NCBI GenBank assembly: GCA_007127615.1
Contig: SKZB01000252.1
Location: 1-5,691, forward strand
Source of the DNA: Phycisphaerales bacterium
GTDB taxonomy: Bacteria > Planctomycetota > Phycisphaerae > Phycisphaerales > SM1A02
Length of the DNA: 5,691 bases
Reading direction: 5' to 3'
The position numbers and the translations under genes were made by a program. Shown here piece by piece: positions 1 to 5,681 of this stretch (position 1 is its first letter; every line of letters begins with the position of its first letter). The notes under the pieces were generated by a model. The model did no database searches. It was not told the DNA's origin and saw nothing but the letters and a program-made list of their open reading frames with translations.

Positions 1-2
1 CG

Positions 3-362
3 CGCGACGTGATCGATCCCGAGGCGGTGCTCGCCATGAACCGGGCGCTCGGCCTGATCTGTGAATTGAACCTCGTGGATCCCGAGCGGCCGAGCTGGCG
101 GCACGGCTCGATCGCCTGGCGTCAGCGCTACCTCCGTTCGATCGCCGGCGCGCCGATCGGCGAGTTGCCGATCGATCGCACCATCGCCCGGCTCAAGTGG
201 GCAGCGCTCACGCTGTTGATCGCGGCCCTCCTGCTGGGGGCGGTCCTCGTGCGATCAAGTACACTACCGTTGGTGGAGGCGACCCCGAAACAGACGGACT
301 CCCAATGGTCGGCCGCCCACCGCCTCGTGGATGATGTCGTGGATCATGCGGGGCCTCCGTGA
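3..362 (+). CDS. C-terminal part of an unrecognised single-span membrane protein (5' partial)
   Basis: The frame is open from the left edge of the window to a TGA at 360-362. A GTG at 9 is possible as a start, but only eight bases precede it and none resembles a ribosome binding site, so the gene more likely begins outside the window. Numbering from the GTG, residues 1-60 are soluble and mixed in charge, with WRHGSIAWRQRYLR around residues 30-43. Residues 64-81 form one strongly hydrophobic helix preceded by Arg61 and Lys63. About 36 polar residues follow. The basic residues before the helix suggest that the N-terminal part is cytoplasmic and the short tail is outside. I do not recognise the family. 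The stop lies 33 bases before dapF on the same strand, so the two may be co-transcribed. It is confidently coding, but its function is unknown. Confidence 0.6.
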   Translation, partial: RDVIDPEAVLAMNRALGLICELNLVDPERPSWRHGSIAWRQRYLRSIAGAPIGELPIDRTIARLKWAALTLLIAALLLGAVLVRSSTLPLVEATPKQTDSQWSAAHRLVDDVVDHAGPP

Positions 363-382
363 TGGAACTGAAGGACTGAATC

Positions 383-388
383 GAGAGG
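383..388 (+). promoter_or_regulatory. Ribosome binding site of dapF
   Basis: GAGAGG lies seven bases before the GTG at 396. It supports the GTG start over the ATG at 414, which would remove the conserved first strand (Ile-Arg-Phe-Thr-Lys) of the DapF fold. Confidence 0.7.
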
Positions 389-395
389 TTCGACC

Positions 396-1268
396 GTGAT
401 TCGTTTCACCAAAATGCAGGGGATCGGCAACGATTACGTCTACGTCAACGGCTTCGAGCAGTCGGTGGACGAACCGTCCGAACTCGCCGTCGAGATCGCC
501 GATCGACACTTCGGCGTGGGCGGGGACGGGCTGATTCTGCTTCTGCCGCCCGAGCCCGGTGCGGATGCCGATGTGCGCATGCGCATGTACAACGCCGACG
601 GCTCGGAGTCCGAGATGTGCGGCAATGGCGTGCGGTGCGTCTGTAAGCTCGCGCATGATCTCGGCCTCACCACCCGCCAGCCGATGCGGGTTCAGACCGG
701 TCGCGGCGTCCTCTCACTCGACTACGAACTCGACGAAGACGGCCTGGTGCGCGATGTCACCGTCGACATGGGGGAGCCGATTCTGAGACTCGCGGAGATT
801 CCGGTGGATGAATCGAAAATCAAAGAGAGCGAGAAATCAGTGCACACGTTCGAAGCGCACGGCATCGATTTCCACGCGGTCTTCGTCTCGATGGGCAATC
901 CGCACGCGGTCATCTTCGCGCGGGATATCGCCGCGGTGAATCTTCAGGCGGTCGGGCCGGTTCTGGAGAAGCACGAAGCGTTTCCGAAACGCATGAACAT
1001 TCACTTCGCGCACGTCCACGGCCGGGGGGAAATCACCATGCGCACCTGGGAACGCGGTTCGGGCATCACCCTCGCCTGCGGGACGGGCGCCTGCGCCGTC
1101 TGCGTCGCGGCGGTCCTCAACCGGCTCACGGACCGCGAAGTGCTGGCCCATCTGCCGGGCGGCGATCTCGCCATTCGCTGGGACGAAGCGTCGAACCACG
1201 TCTTCATGACCGGCCCGGCGGTCGAGGTCTTCCGGGGCGAGTGGCGGGGCGTGCCGGTCAACCGCTAG
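396..1268 (+). CDS. dapF: Diaminopimelate epimerase DapF
   Basis: This enzyme interconverts LL- and meso-diaminopimelate without cofactor, using two cysteines as acid and base. The product feeds lysine synthesis and the peptidoglycan stem peptide, and the enzyme is cytoplasmic. The protein is 290 residues, slightly longer than the usual ~275. It opens with the typical FTKMQGIGNDY block. The family signature NADGS-x4-CGNG-x-R holds catalytic Cys75, and GSGITLACGTGAC holds catalytic Cys228. Substrate-contact residues known from the Haemophilus enzyme align with a regular offset: Asn12, Asn66, Asn168 (in GNPH), Asn201, Glu219 and Arg220. The extra length is mainly a roughly nine-residue insertion between Cys75 and Asn168, around the acidic and lysine-rich stretch at 138-148. 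The start is GTG, chosen for its ribosome binding site and conserved N-terminus. The gene is intact and certain. It is followed after 86 bases by the M20 peptidase gene. Confidence 0.97.
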   Translation: MIRFTKMQGIGNDYVYVNGFEQSVDEPSELAVEIADRHFGVGGDGLILLLPPEPGADADVRMRMYNADGSESEMCGNGVRCVCKLAHDLGLTTRQPMRVQTGRGVLSLDYELDEDGLVRDVTVDMGEPILRLAEIPVDESKIKESEKSVHTFEAHGIDFHAVFVSMGNPHAVIFARDIAAVNLQAVGPVLEKHEAFPKRMNIHFAHVHGRGEITMRTWERGSGITLACGTGACAVCVAAVLNRLTDREVLAHLPGGDLAIRWDEASNHVFMTGPAVEVFRGEWRGVPVNR

Positions 1269-1288
1269 GTGCCGGACGGCAGAAGGAG

Positions 1289-1322
1289 CGAGACGAATCG
1301 AAACGAGACGAAACGAGGACGA
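1289..1322 (+). repeat. Short purine-rich direct repeat in the dapF-M20 spacer
   Basis: CGAGACGAA occurs at 1289-1297 and again at 1304-1312, 15 bases apart. A degenerate third copy, CGAGGACGA, lies at 1314-1322. The stretch is rich in A and G and contains an extra GAAGGAG (1282-1288) with no start codon at a usable distance downstream. It may be an unstructured leader in front of the M20 gene or just low-complexity spacer. No function is shown. Confidence 0.5.
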
Positions 1323-1338
1323 TCCCCGAGCCGGCCGC

Positions 1339-1344
1339 AAGGAG
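1339..1344 (+). promoter_or_regulatory. Ribosome binding site of the M20 peptidase gene
   Basis: AAGGAG lies ten bases before the ATG at 1355. It selects this ATG over an upstream in-frame GTG at 1241. That GTG would overlap dapF and add 38 residues rich in Arg, Lys and Glu that do not look like part of the fold. Confidence 0.75.
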
Positions 1345-1354
1345 CCCCATCGCC

Positions 1355-2602
1355 ATGCCCACCCCGCCTTACATCCCGTCCCTTGCCGCTCGCCACGAAG
1401 AACTCGTCTCGACCCTTGCGAAGCATGTCGCGATCCCGACCGGACACAGCCACCGGCCGGGGCTCGATGAGTACCGCGGGCTGCTCGCGGAGCGGCTCGA
1501 AAAACTCGGCGCCTCGATCGAACTGCGTACCGGCGATCCCCGGCCGTGGTGGCTCGATCATTCCGGCCGGTCGCGCGAAGAGATCGAAGCGGAGTCCGCG
1601 GATCCGCTGCCGGTTCTCGTCGCGCAGAGGCGGACCGATCGCGATTCGCCGCGCGTCATGATCGCCGGCCATCTCGACACGGTGCACGATCCGAAGGGAT
1701 CCTTCCGTGAGATGACCATCGACCGCGGGAAGAAGTTGGCGACCGGCCCCGGTGTGGTGGACATGAAGGGGGGCGTGCTGATTGCCATTGCGGCGCTCGA
1801 AGCGCTCGCCGAGGCCGGGATTGACCTGAACTGGACGGTCGTCTTGAACTCCGATGAGGAAACCGGTTCGTTCCAGAGCGCGCGTATTCTGCATGATGTT
1901 GCCGGCGAGCATGATCTGGGAATCGCGATCGAGCCCGCGCTGGCCGACGGCTCGCTGGCCGTTGAACGCATGGGTTCCGGCCAGTGCATGATCGAGGTGT
2001 TCGGCCAATCCGCGCACGTCGGCCGCGAGTTCGAGAAGGGAATCAGCGCGGTCACGAAGCTGGCGGAAGTCCTGCTGATGCTCTCGAAGATGGCGCGTTC
2101 GCCGGAAGGACGGATCGTCAACGCCGGTCCCCTGAAGGGCGGCGTGGTGACCAACGCCGTGCCGGACTACGCCGCGTGCTGGGTGAACGTGCGCTACCGC
2201 GATCCGGAAGCGGGGGAGATCCTCGCGCGAATGATCGATGAGCTGGCGACAAGGGACGATGAGATGCCCCGCGTCGTGGTCCATCGTCAGTGGAATCGTC
2301 CGGCCAAGCCGAAGACCGATGCCGTCGAGGCGTTCGCTCAGGGCATTCGGGCGGCCGCAGAATCCCTCGGCCAGGAGCTTCCGTTCGCTTCGACCGGCGG
2401 GGTGTGTGACGGCAACATCATGCAGGCGGCGGGTCTGCCGACGCTCGACACGCTCGGGGTGCGGGGGGGGAATCTGCACCGGCCGGATGAATTCATCGAA
2501 CTGGCCAGTCTCGTTGACCGCAGTCAACTTTTCGCCACGGTGCTCAGCCGGATTGCCGCGGGAGAATTGACTGTGCCCGCCGATGAATCTGTGGCACAAT
2601 AG
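1355..2602 (+). CDS. M20-family zinc metallopeptidase, carboxypeptidase G2-like
   Basis: This is a two-zinc amidohydrolase that removes an acyl or C-terminal amino-acid group. The exact substrate is unknown. The 415-residue protein has the full M20 set: His106 and catalytic Asp108 in GHLDTVHD, bridging Asp136 in GPGVVDMKGG, catalytic Glu168 and metal Glu169 in NSDEETGS, metal Glu193 in IEPA, and metal His375 in GGNLHRPDEF. Spacing closely follows Pseudomonas carboxypeptidase G2 (His112, Asp141, Glu176, Glu200, His385). The dimerisation domain lies at about 205-315, with the conserved His221 in GQSAHVG. There is no signal peptide, so it is probably cytoplasmic, unlike carboxypeptidase G2. The motifs fit this clade better than DapE or ArgE, although the dapF neighbour makes a DapE-like deacylase worth considering. 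An 8-G run at 2463-2470 precedes the last metal ligand. The family call is firm; the substrate is not known. Confidence 0.9.
   Translation: MPTPPYIPSLAARHEELVSTLAKHVAIPTGHSHRPGLDEYRGLLAERLEKLGASIELRTGDPRPWWLDHSGRSREEIEAESADPLPVLVAQRRTDRDSPRVMIAGHLDTVHDPKGSFREMTIDRGKKLATGPGVVDMKGGVLIAIAALEALAEAGIDLNWTVVLNSDEETGSFQSARILHDVAGEHDLGIAIEPALADGSLAVERMGSGQCMIEVFGQSAHVGREFEKGISAVTKLAEVLLMLSKMARSPEGRIVNAGPLKGGVVTNAVPDYAACWVNVRYRDPEAGEILARMIDELATRDDEMPRVVVHRQWNRPAKPKTDAVEAFAQGIRAAAESLGQELPFASTGGVCDGNIMQAAGLPTLDTLGVRGGNLHRPDEFIELASLVDRSQLFATVLSRIAAGELTVPADESVAQ
2572..2598 (+). promoter_or_regulatory. Inverted repeat over the end of the M20 gene, possible kinase-gene control site
   Basis: TGTGCC at 2572-2577 and GGCACA at 2593-2598 are exact reverse complements separated by 15 bases, so the half-sites are centred 21 bases (about two helical turns) apart. 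They overlap a -35-like TTGACT (2567-2572) and a -10-like CACAAT (2595-2600). The 22-base gap between those hexamers is too long for an ordinary sigma-70 promoter. The arrangement is visible in the sequence; any role as an operator is inference. Confidence 0.25.
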
Positions 2603-2650
2603 AAAGGACGCCGGGGGGATCCGTGAGAGGGCCCGCCGGTGCCCTGGGTC

Positions 2651-2664
2651 ACGAACGAGTTCGT
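2651..2664 (+). promoter_or_regulatory. Small palindrome upstream of the kinase gene
   Basis: ACGAAC and GTTCGT form a perfect inverted repeat with a two-base centre, 45 bases before the chosen kinase start. The size and tight centre suit a dimeric DNA-binding protein better than a terminator. A 14-base palindrome can occur by chance, so support is weak. Confidence 0.2.
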
Positions 2665-2694
2665 TGGGGTTCGGGTGGAACGACGGGCGCCAGT

Positions 2695-2700
2695 GGGAGG
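2695..2700 (+). promoter_or_regulatory. Ribosome binding site that decides the kinase TTG start
   Basis: GGGAGG lies eight bases before the TTG at 2709. The competing ATG at 2583 has only GGGAGA at 2560-2565, 17 bases away, which is too distant to work well. Confidence 0.6.
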
Positions 2701-2708
2701 GCCGAGCG

Positions 2709-5510
2709 TTGCCACGTGAAGAGGAGAACACGCACTCACCGCACGATGCGGAAGCTGAACGCCATCACCGGAAGGCGTCGCTGTTCCTTCGCGCCTGCGA
2801 GCAGCCACCGGAAGAGCGGAAGGAGTTTCTGCGCGCTGCGTGCGGCGAAGAGACGACGCTGTTTCGTGAACTCGATGCGCTCTGCCGCGCCGATGCGTCG
2901 GATTCCTCGTGGCTCAAGTCGGGACGGCTCCAACCGAAGATCGATCTGAACGCACTCCTCGGAGGCACGATCGATCATGAAAAAATCGACATTCCCGGCT
3001 ACCGCCTGCTGGAGGTCATCGGGACCGGCGGCATGGGCGTCGTCTACCGCGCGGAGCAGGAGCGGCCGCACCGGCTCGTGGCGATCAAGATTCTGCGCAG
3101 CGGTCTCGCCGGCGGCGAGCAGGGACTCATCCGCCGTTTTCGAGCGGAGGCGGATATTCTCGCGCGTCTGCAACATCCCAACATCGCGGCCGTTTACGAC
3201 GCGGGAACATTCCGTACGTCGTGCGGGCACGAACAGCCGTTCATCGCGATGGAACTCGTTGAAGGCGTCACGCTCGGTGAATATCTCGATGCGAACTCAC
3301 TCGAACTCGATGCGCGGCTTCAATTGTTTCTCGACCTCTGCGCTGCGGTGGAGCACGCGCATCGTCGCGGCGTGATTCATCGTGATCTCAAGCCCGTGAA
3401 CGTTCTCGTCCTGCCGACGGGGCAGATCAAGGTGCTTGACTTCGGCATCGCGCGGGTGACCGCGGAGGACTGGGCCGCCACCCTGATCACGAGCGCGGGC
3501 CAGATGCTCGGCACCCTGGCGTACATGAGTCCCGAGCAGATCGCCGGACGGTCCGAACCGGTCGATGGTCGCTCGGACATCTACGCGCTCGGGGTGATGC
3601 TCTACGAATTGCTGGCCGGCAAGTTGCCCTTCGATCTGCGCGGGTGTTCGCTGCCGGATGCGATCATGATGCTGCGCGATGCCGAGCCGCGGCCGTTGGG
3701 CGAGACCACCCGCGCGCTGCGGGGGGATCTGAGCATGATCGTCAGCAAGGCGCTGGAGCGAGAGCCCGCGCGGCGGTATGCATCCGTGGCGGACATGGCG
3801 GCGGATGTGCAGCGGTTCCGCCTGGGTGAACCGGTCCACGCCCGTCCGGCATCGCGCCTCTACCGGACCCGGAAGTTCGTCCGTCGCCACCGGACGCTGG
3901 TGGTCACAACCGCGCTGACGTTCCTCATGCTCATCGGCGTGATTGCCGGTCTGTCGAAGTATGCGGTGGAGACCCGCGCGGCGGCGGAAGCCATTGAGTC
4001 CGCGCGGCAGGAGGCGCTGGCGGCCCAGCGCGATGCGGAAGCGCGATCCGAAGAGTTGCAGCTGGTCGTCGATTTTCAGGTCGGACTGTTGCAGGATCTC
4101 AGCGCGCGGACCATGGGCGAGCAGCTCTCGGAGCTGCTCCGGGCCGAGGTGCTGGCCACCCGTGAAGCGGAGACCCTGGCGGCGGGCCGGGAATCGGATC
4201 CGCGTCGCGCGGCGGCAATCTCGTTTCTCGAAAACTTCAACTTCACCAACGCCGCGGTGGCCTTGCTCGAGCATCAGGTTCTCGACCGCGCGCAGCGCCG
4301 GATCGATCAGGACTTCTCCGATCAACCGGTCCTTCGCGCCCGGCTTCTGGAAACCGTCGTCCTGATCATGCAGTCCCTCGGCCTGTACGAACGAGCCCTG
4401 CCCATCCAGCGGTCGATCCTTGATCTGCGCCGATCGCATCTGGGGGATGCGCACGCCGATACGATCCGTTCGCTCAATCTGCTGGCGGCGATCCACTTCG
4501 ACCTGGGGCGGTTGGACGAAGCGGAACGATACTTTCGCATCGGACTGGATCAGCTCCGGGGGATCTACGGGGAGGGGCACATTGAAACCGCCACGATGAT
4601 CAACAACATCGGCGCGGTGCTCTACAGCTACGGCCGAATCGACGAGGCCGGAAGGTACTACCAGGAAGCGTACGACATCCGCCGGCGTGATTCCGGCACC
4701 GAGGGCATGGTGACGATCCGTACCAAGATCAACCTCGGCATGGTTCGTGAGCAGCAGGGGCGGATCGAAGAGGCGGAAACGATGTTGCGCGAAGCCGTGG
4801 CGAGGTCCGCCCGGACGCTGGATGAAGACAACCTCGTTCGGCTGATCGCCGACCGAAGCATCGGTTCTTTCCTCGGGCGGCACGGCGCGTCTGATGAAGC
4901 GGAATACTTTCTCCGGCGGTCGGTCGAAGGCATGCAGCGCGCTTACGGCGATCACTTTCTCGGTACGATCCGAAGTCAGCTCGTGCTCGCGCAGTTCTAT
5001 CTCCGGCATGATCGATATGATGAGGCGGAATCGATTCTTCTCTCGACCCTGCCGGTGGCGAAGCGCAGCTTTGGGATGAACTACAACGATACCCTGCAGC
5101 TCGCTTTCGAGCTGGCGCGGATCCACGCCGCCCGGGGCCGTTGGCGCGAAGCCATGCCGCTGGCCCGGGATGCGCACCGCGCGGCGATCGAAGTCTTCGG
5201 CCGCACTGCGTCGTACACCCGCGATGTGCTCAGGGCGAAATGCGACTGGTGGATCGAGCAGGGCAGGTTTGACGCCGCCGAAGCGCTTCTCCTCGAGGAG
5301 GTTGAGGCGCTGCTTGCGGCGGGCGGCGAGCGCGACGCGGTGACGAAAGAAGCCATGAACGCCCTGGCCGATCTGTACGACCGGCGGTATGAAGTTGAGG
5401 CCAAGGGACCCGACGCGGCACTGGCAGCGGAATGGCGCGAACGCGCTGCGGCCGGTGAGGTTGCGGGCCCCCACGGGGCGTCCGAACCGATCGGGGGGGG
5501 CTCGCCATGA
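2709..5510 (+). CDS. Transmembrane Ser/Thr protein kinase with C-terminal TPR array
   Basis: This is a PknB-type kinase of 933 residues. Order: N-terminal helical domain (about 14-75, with a PPEERKEFL block and Cys-Gly-Glu-Glu), kinase domain (96-378), basic juxtamembrane segment, one membrane helix (397-415), coiled coil (about 420-463), linker, nine TPR units (537-914), and a short Gly/Ala/Pro tail. Kinase residues are complete: G105, G107, G110, Lys127, Glu147, HRDLKPVN with Asp226 and Asn231, DFG Asp244, SPE Glu276, Asp290 and Arg356. It should be an active RD kinase with the catalytic part in the cytoplasm and the TPR part across the membrane. I start at TTG 2709 for its ribosome binding site. 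The 42 codons between ATG 2583 and this TTG use many rare codons (AGA, AGG, TCA, CGA, AGT, repeated GGG) and do not resemble the family N-terminus. Beginning at ATG 2583 would give 975 residues and a 20-base overlap with the M20 gene. The target and signal are unknown. Confidence 0.92.
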   Translation: MPREEENTHSPHDAEAERHHRKASLFLRACEQPPEERKEFLRAACGEETTLFRELDALCRADASDSSWLKSGRLQPKIDLNALLGGTIDHEKIDIPGYRLLEVIGTGGMGVVYRAEQERPHRLVAIKILRSGLAGGEQGLIRRFRAEADILARLQHPNIAAVYDAGTFRTSCGHEQPFIAMELVEGVTLGEYLDANSLELDARLQLFLDLCAAVEHAHRRGVIHRDLKPVNVLVLPTGQIKVLDFGIARVTAEDWAATLITSAGQMLGTLAYMSPEQIAGRSEPVDGRSDIYALGVMLYELLAGKLPFDLRGCSLPDAIMMLRDAEPRPLGETTRALRGDLSMIVSKALEREPARRYASVADMAADVQRFRLGEPVHARPASRLYRTRKFVRRHRTLVVTTALTFLMLIGVIAGLSKYAVETRAAAEAIESARQEALAAQRDAEARSEELQLVVDFQVGLLQDLSARTMGEQLSELLRAEVLATREAETLAAGRESDPRRAAAISFLENFNFTNAAVALLEHQVLDRAQRRIDQDFSDQPVLRARLLETVVLIMQSLGLYERALPIQRSILDLRRSHLGDAHADTIRSLNLLAAIHFDLGRLDEAERYFRIGLDQLRGIYGEGHIETATMINNIGAVLYSYGRIDEAGRYYQEAYDIRRRDSGTEGMVTIRTKINLGMVREQQGRIEEAETMLREAVARSARTLDEDNLVRLIADRSIGSFLGRHGASDEAEYFLRRSVEGMQRAYGDHFLGTIRSQLVLAQFYLRHDRYDEAESILLSTLPVAKRSFGMNYNDTLQLAFELARIHAARGRWREAMPLARDAHRAAIEVFGRTASYTRDVLRAKCDWWIEQGRFDAAEALLLEEVEALLAAGGERDAVTKEAMNALADLYDRRYEVEAKGPDAALAAEWRERAAAGEVAGPHGASEPIGGGSP
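3897..3953 (+). other. Transmembrane segment of the kinase
   Basis: Nineteen hydrophobic residues (397-415 of the kinase) follow a strongly basic stretch, RTRKFVRRHR. By the positive-inside rule the kinase domain is cytoplasmic and the coiled coil and TPR array are on the far side of the membrane. Confidence 0.8.
4317..5450 (+). repeat. Nine tandem 42-residue TPR units in the kinase
   Basis: Protein-level repeat with a period of exactly 126 bases. Units start at 4317, 4443, 4569, 4695, 4821, 4947, 5073, 5199 and 5325. Units 2-8 begin with Gly or an acidic residue, and units 2-7 have a near-consensus G-R-x-D/E-E-A turn at positions 22-27 (for example LGRLDEAERYF, YGRIDEAGRYY, QGRIEEAETML). 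This is the 42-residue kinesin light chain type of TPR, not the 34-residue type. Unit 1 is a good match to the first TPR; unit 9 is degenerate. The DNA copies are divergent, so this is an old array and not a recent expansion. The role is probably protein binding. Confidence 0.85.
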
Positions 5511-5554
5511 TCACCCGGAGAGGTCAACTGATTCCGCTTTCGGACCGGGGCTGA
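5507..5554 (+). CDS. Possible 15-codon ORF overlapping the kinase stop
   Basis: An ATG at 5507 shares bases with the kinase TGA (ATGA), the arrangement typical of translational coupling. It is preceded by a run of eight G at 5493-5500, six bases away, which is only a poor Shine-Dalgarno. The product would be MITRRGQLIPLSDRG before a TGA at 5552-5554. Nothing shows that it is a functional peptide, and chance is a good explanation. Confidence 0.12.
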   Translation: MITRRGQLIPLSDRG

Positions 5555-5556
5555 AC

Positions 5557-5575
5557 CGGCCGCACGATCCGGCCG
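5557..5575 (+). terminator. Candidate hairpin terminator after the kinase gene
   Basis: CGGCCG at 5557-5562 can pair with CGGCCG at 5570-5575 around a seven-base loop, and ATCTTATCT follows. The stem is all G-C, but only six pairs long, and the T content after it is modest. It sits 46 bases after the kinase stop, which is a sensible place for a terminator. Confidence 0.35.
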
Positions 5576-5598
5576 ATCTTATCTCCATCCGTCCGCCG

Positions 5599-5623
5599 TT
5601 CGGGGAAAGATGCTCTCCCCGAA
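5599..5623 (+). terminator. Second hairpin after the kinase gene
   Basis: TTCGGGGA at 5599-5606 and TCCCCGAA at 5616-5623 form a perfect eight-pair stem with a nine-base loop. There is no T tract on the + strand, so it is not a classical intrinsic terminator. It could act as a 3' mRNA stabiliser, a factor-assisted terminator or an operator for a gene beyond the right edge. Confidence 0.4.
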
Positions 5624-5629
5624 AGCCGC

Positions 5630-5681
5630 TACGATGGTTGTGTTCGTGCGGCGGGATCACCCCTCGGTGACACCGTGCCGC
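5630..5681 (+). promoter_or_regulatory. Possible control region of a downstream gene
   Basis: A -10-like TACGAT lies at 5630-5635 with no clear -35 at the right distance. Downstream, GCGGC at 5648-5652 can pair with GCCGC at 5677-5681, enclosing the near-perfect palindrome CGGTGACACCG (5665-5675). TCACC and GGTGA (5657-5661 and 5666-5670) form an alternative dyad. The structures are visible, but the assignment as promoter, operator or leader is a guess because the next gene is not in the window. Confidence 0.2.

Noticed and set aside
216..265. TTGATC (216-221) and TACACT (260-265) as a promoter for dapF
   Set aside because: The spacing of 38 bases is incompatible with a sigma-70 promoter, and both lie inside a coding region.
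1241..1354. GTG at 1241 as the start of the M20 gene
   Set aside because: It would overlap dapF by 28 bases and add a charged 38-residue leader without family resemblance, whereas ATG 1355 has AAGGAG at ten bases.
2628..2645. AGGGC/GCCCT stem with an eight-base loop as terminator of the M20 gene
   Set aside because: Only five pairs and no T tract follow. Such stems are expected by chance in sequence this rich in G and C.
1265..2731. Long open frame of 488 codons on the minus strand opposite the M20 gene
   Set aside because: It is a mirror of the high-GC codon pattern of the M20 gene, is rich in Arg, His and Pro, has no recognisable motif, and lies opposite a gene with a complete set of catalytic residues.
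3297..5474. Long open frame of 725 codons on the minus strand opposite the kinase
   Set aside because: Same reason: an antisense open frame produced by GC-rich third positions. The composition is Arg/Gln/His-heavy and no domain is visible, while the + strand encodes a clear kinase and TPR array.
5389..5670. 93-codon + strand open frame at the right end
   Set aside because: Its first third is out of frame inside the kinase, and the remainder crosses two hairpins. The product is basic and Pro-rich with no ribosome binding site at its ATG. It is only relevant as the read-through frame of the 8-G tract.
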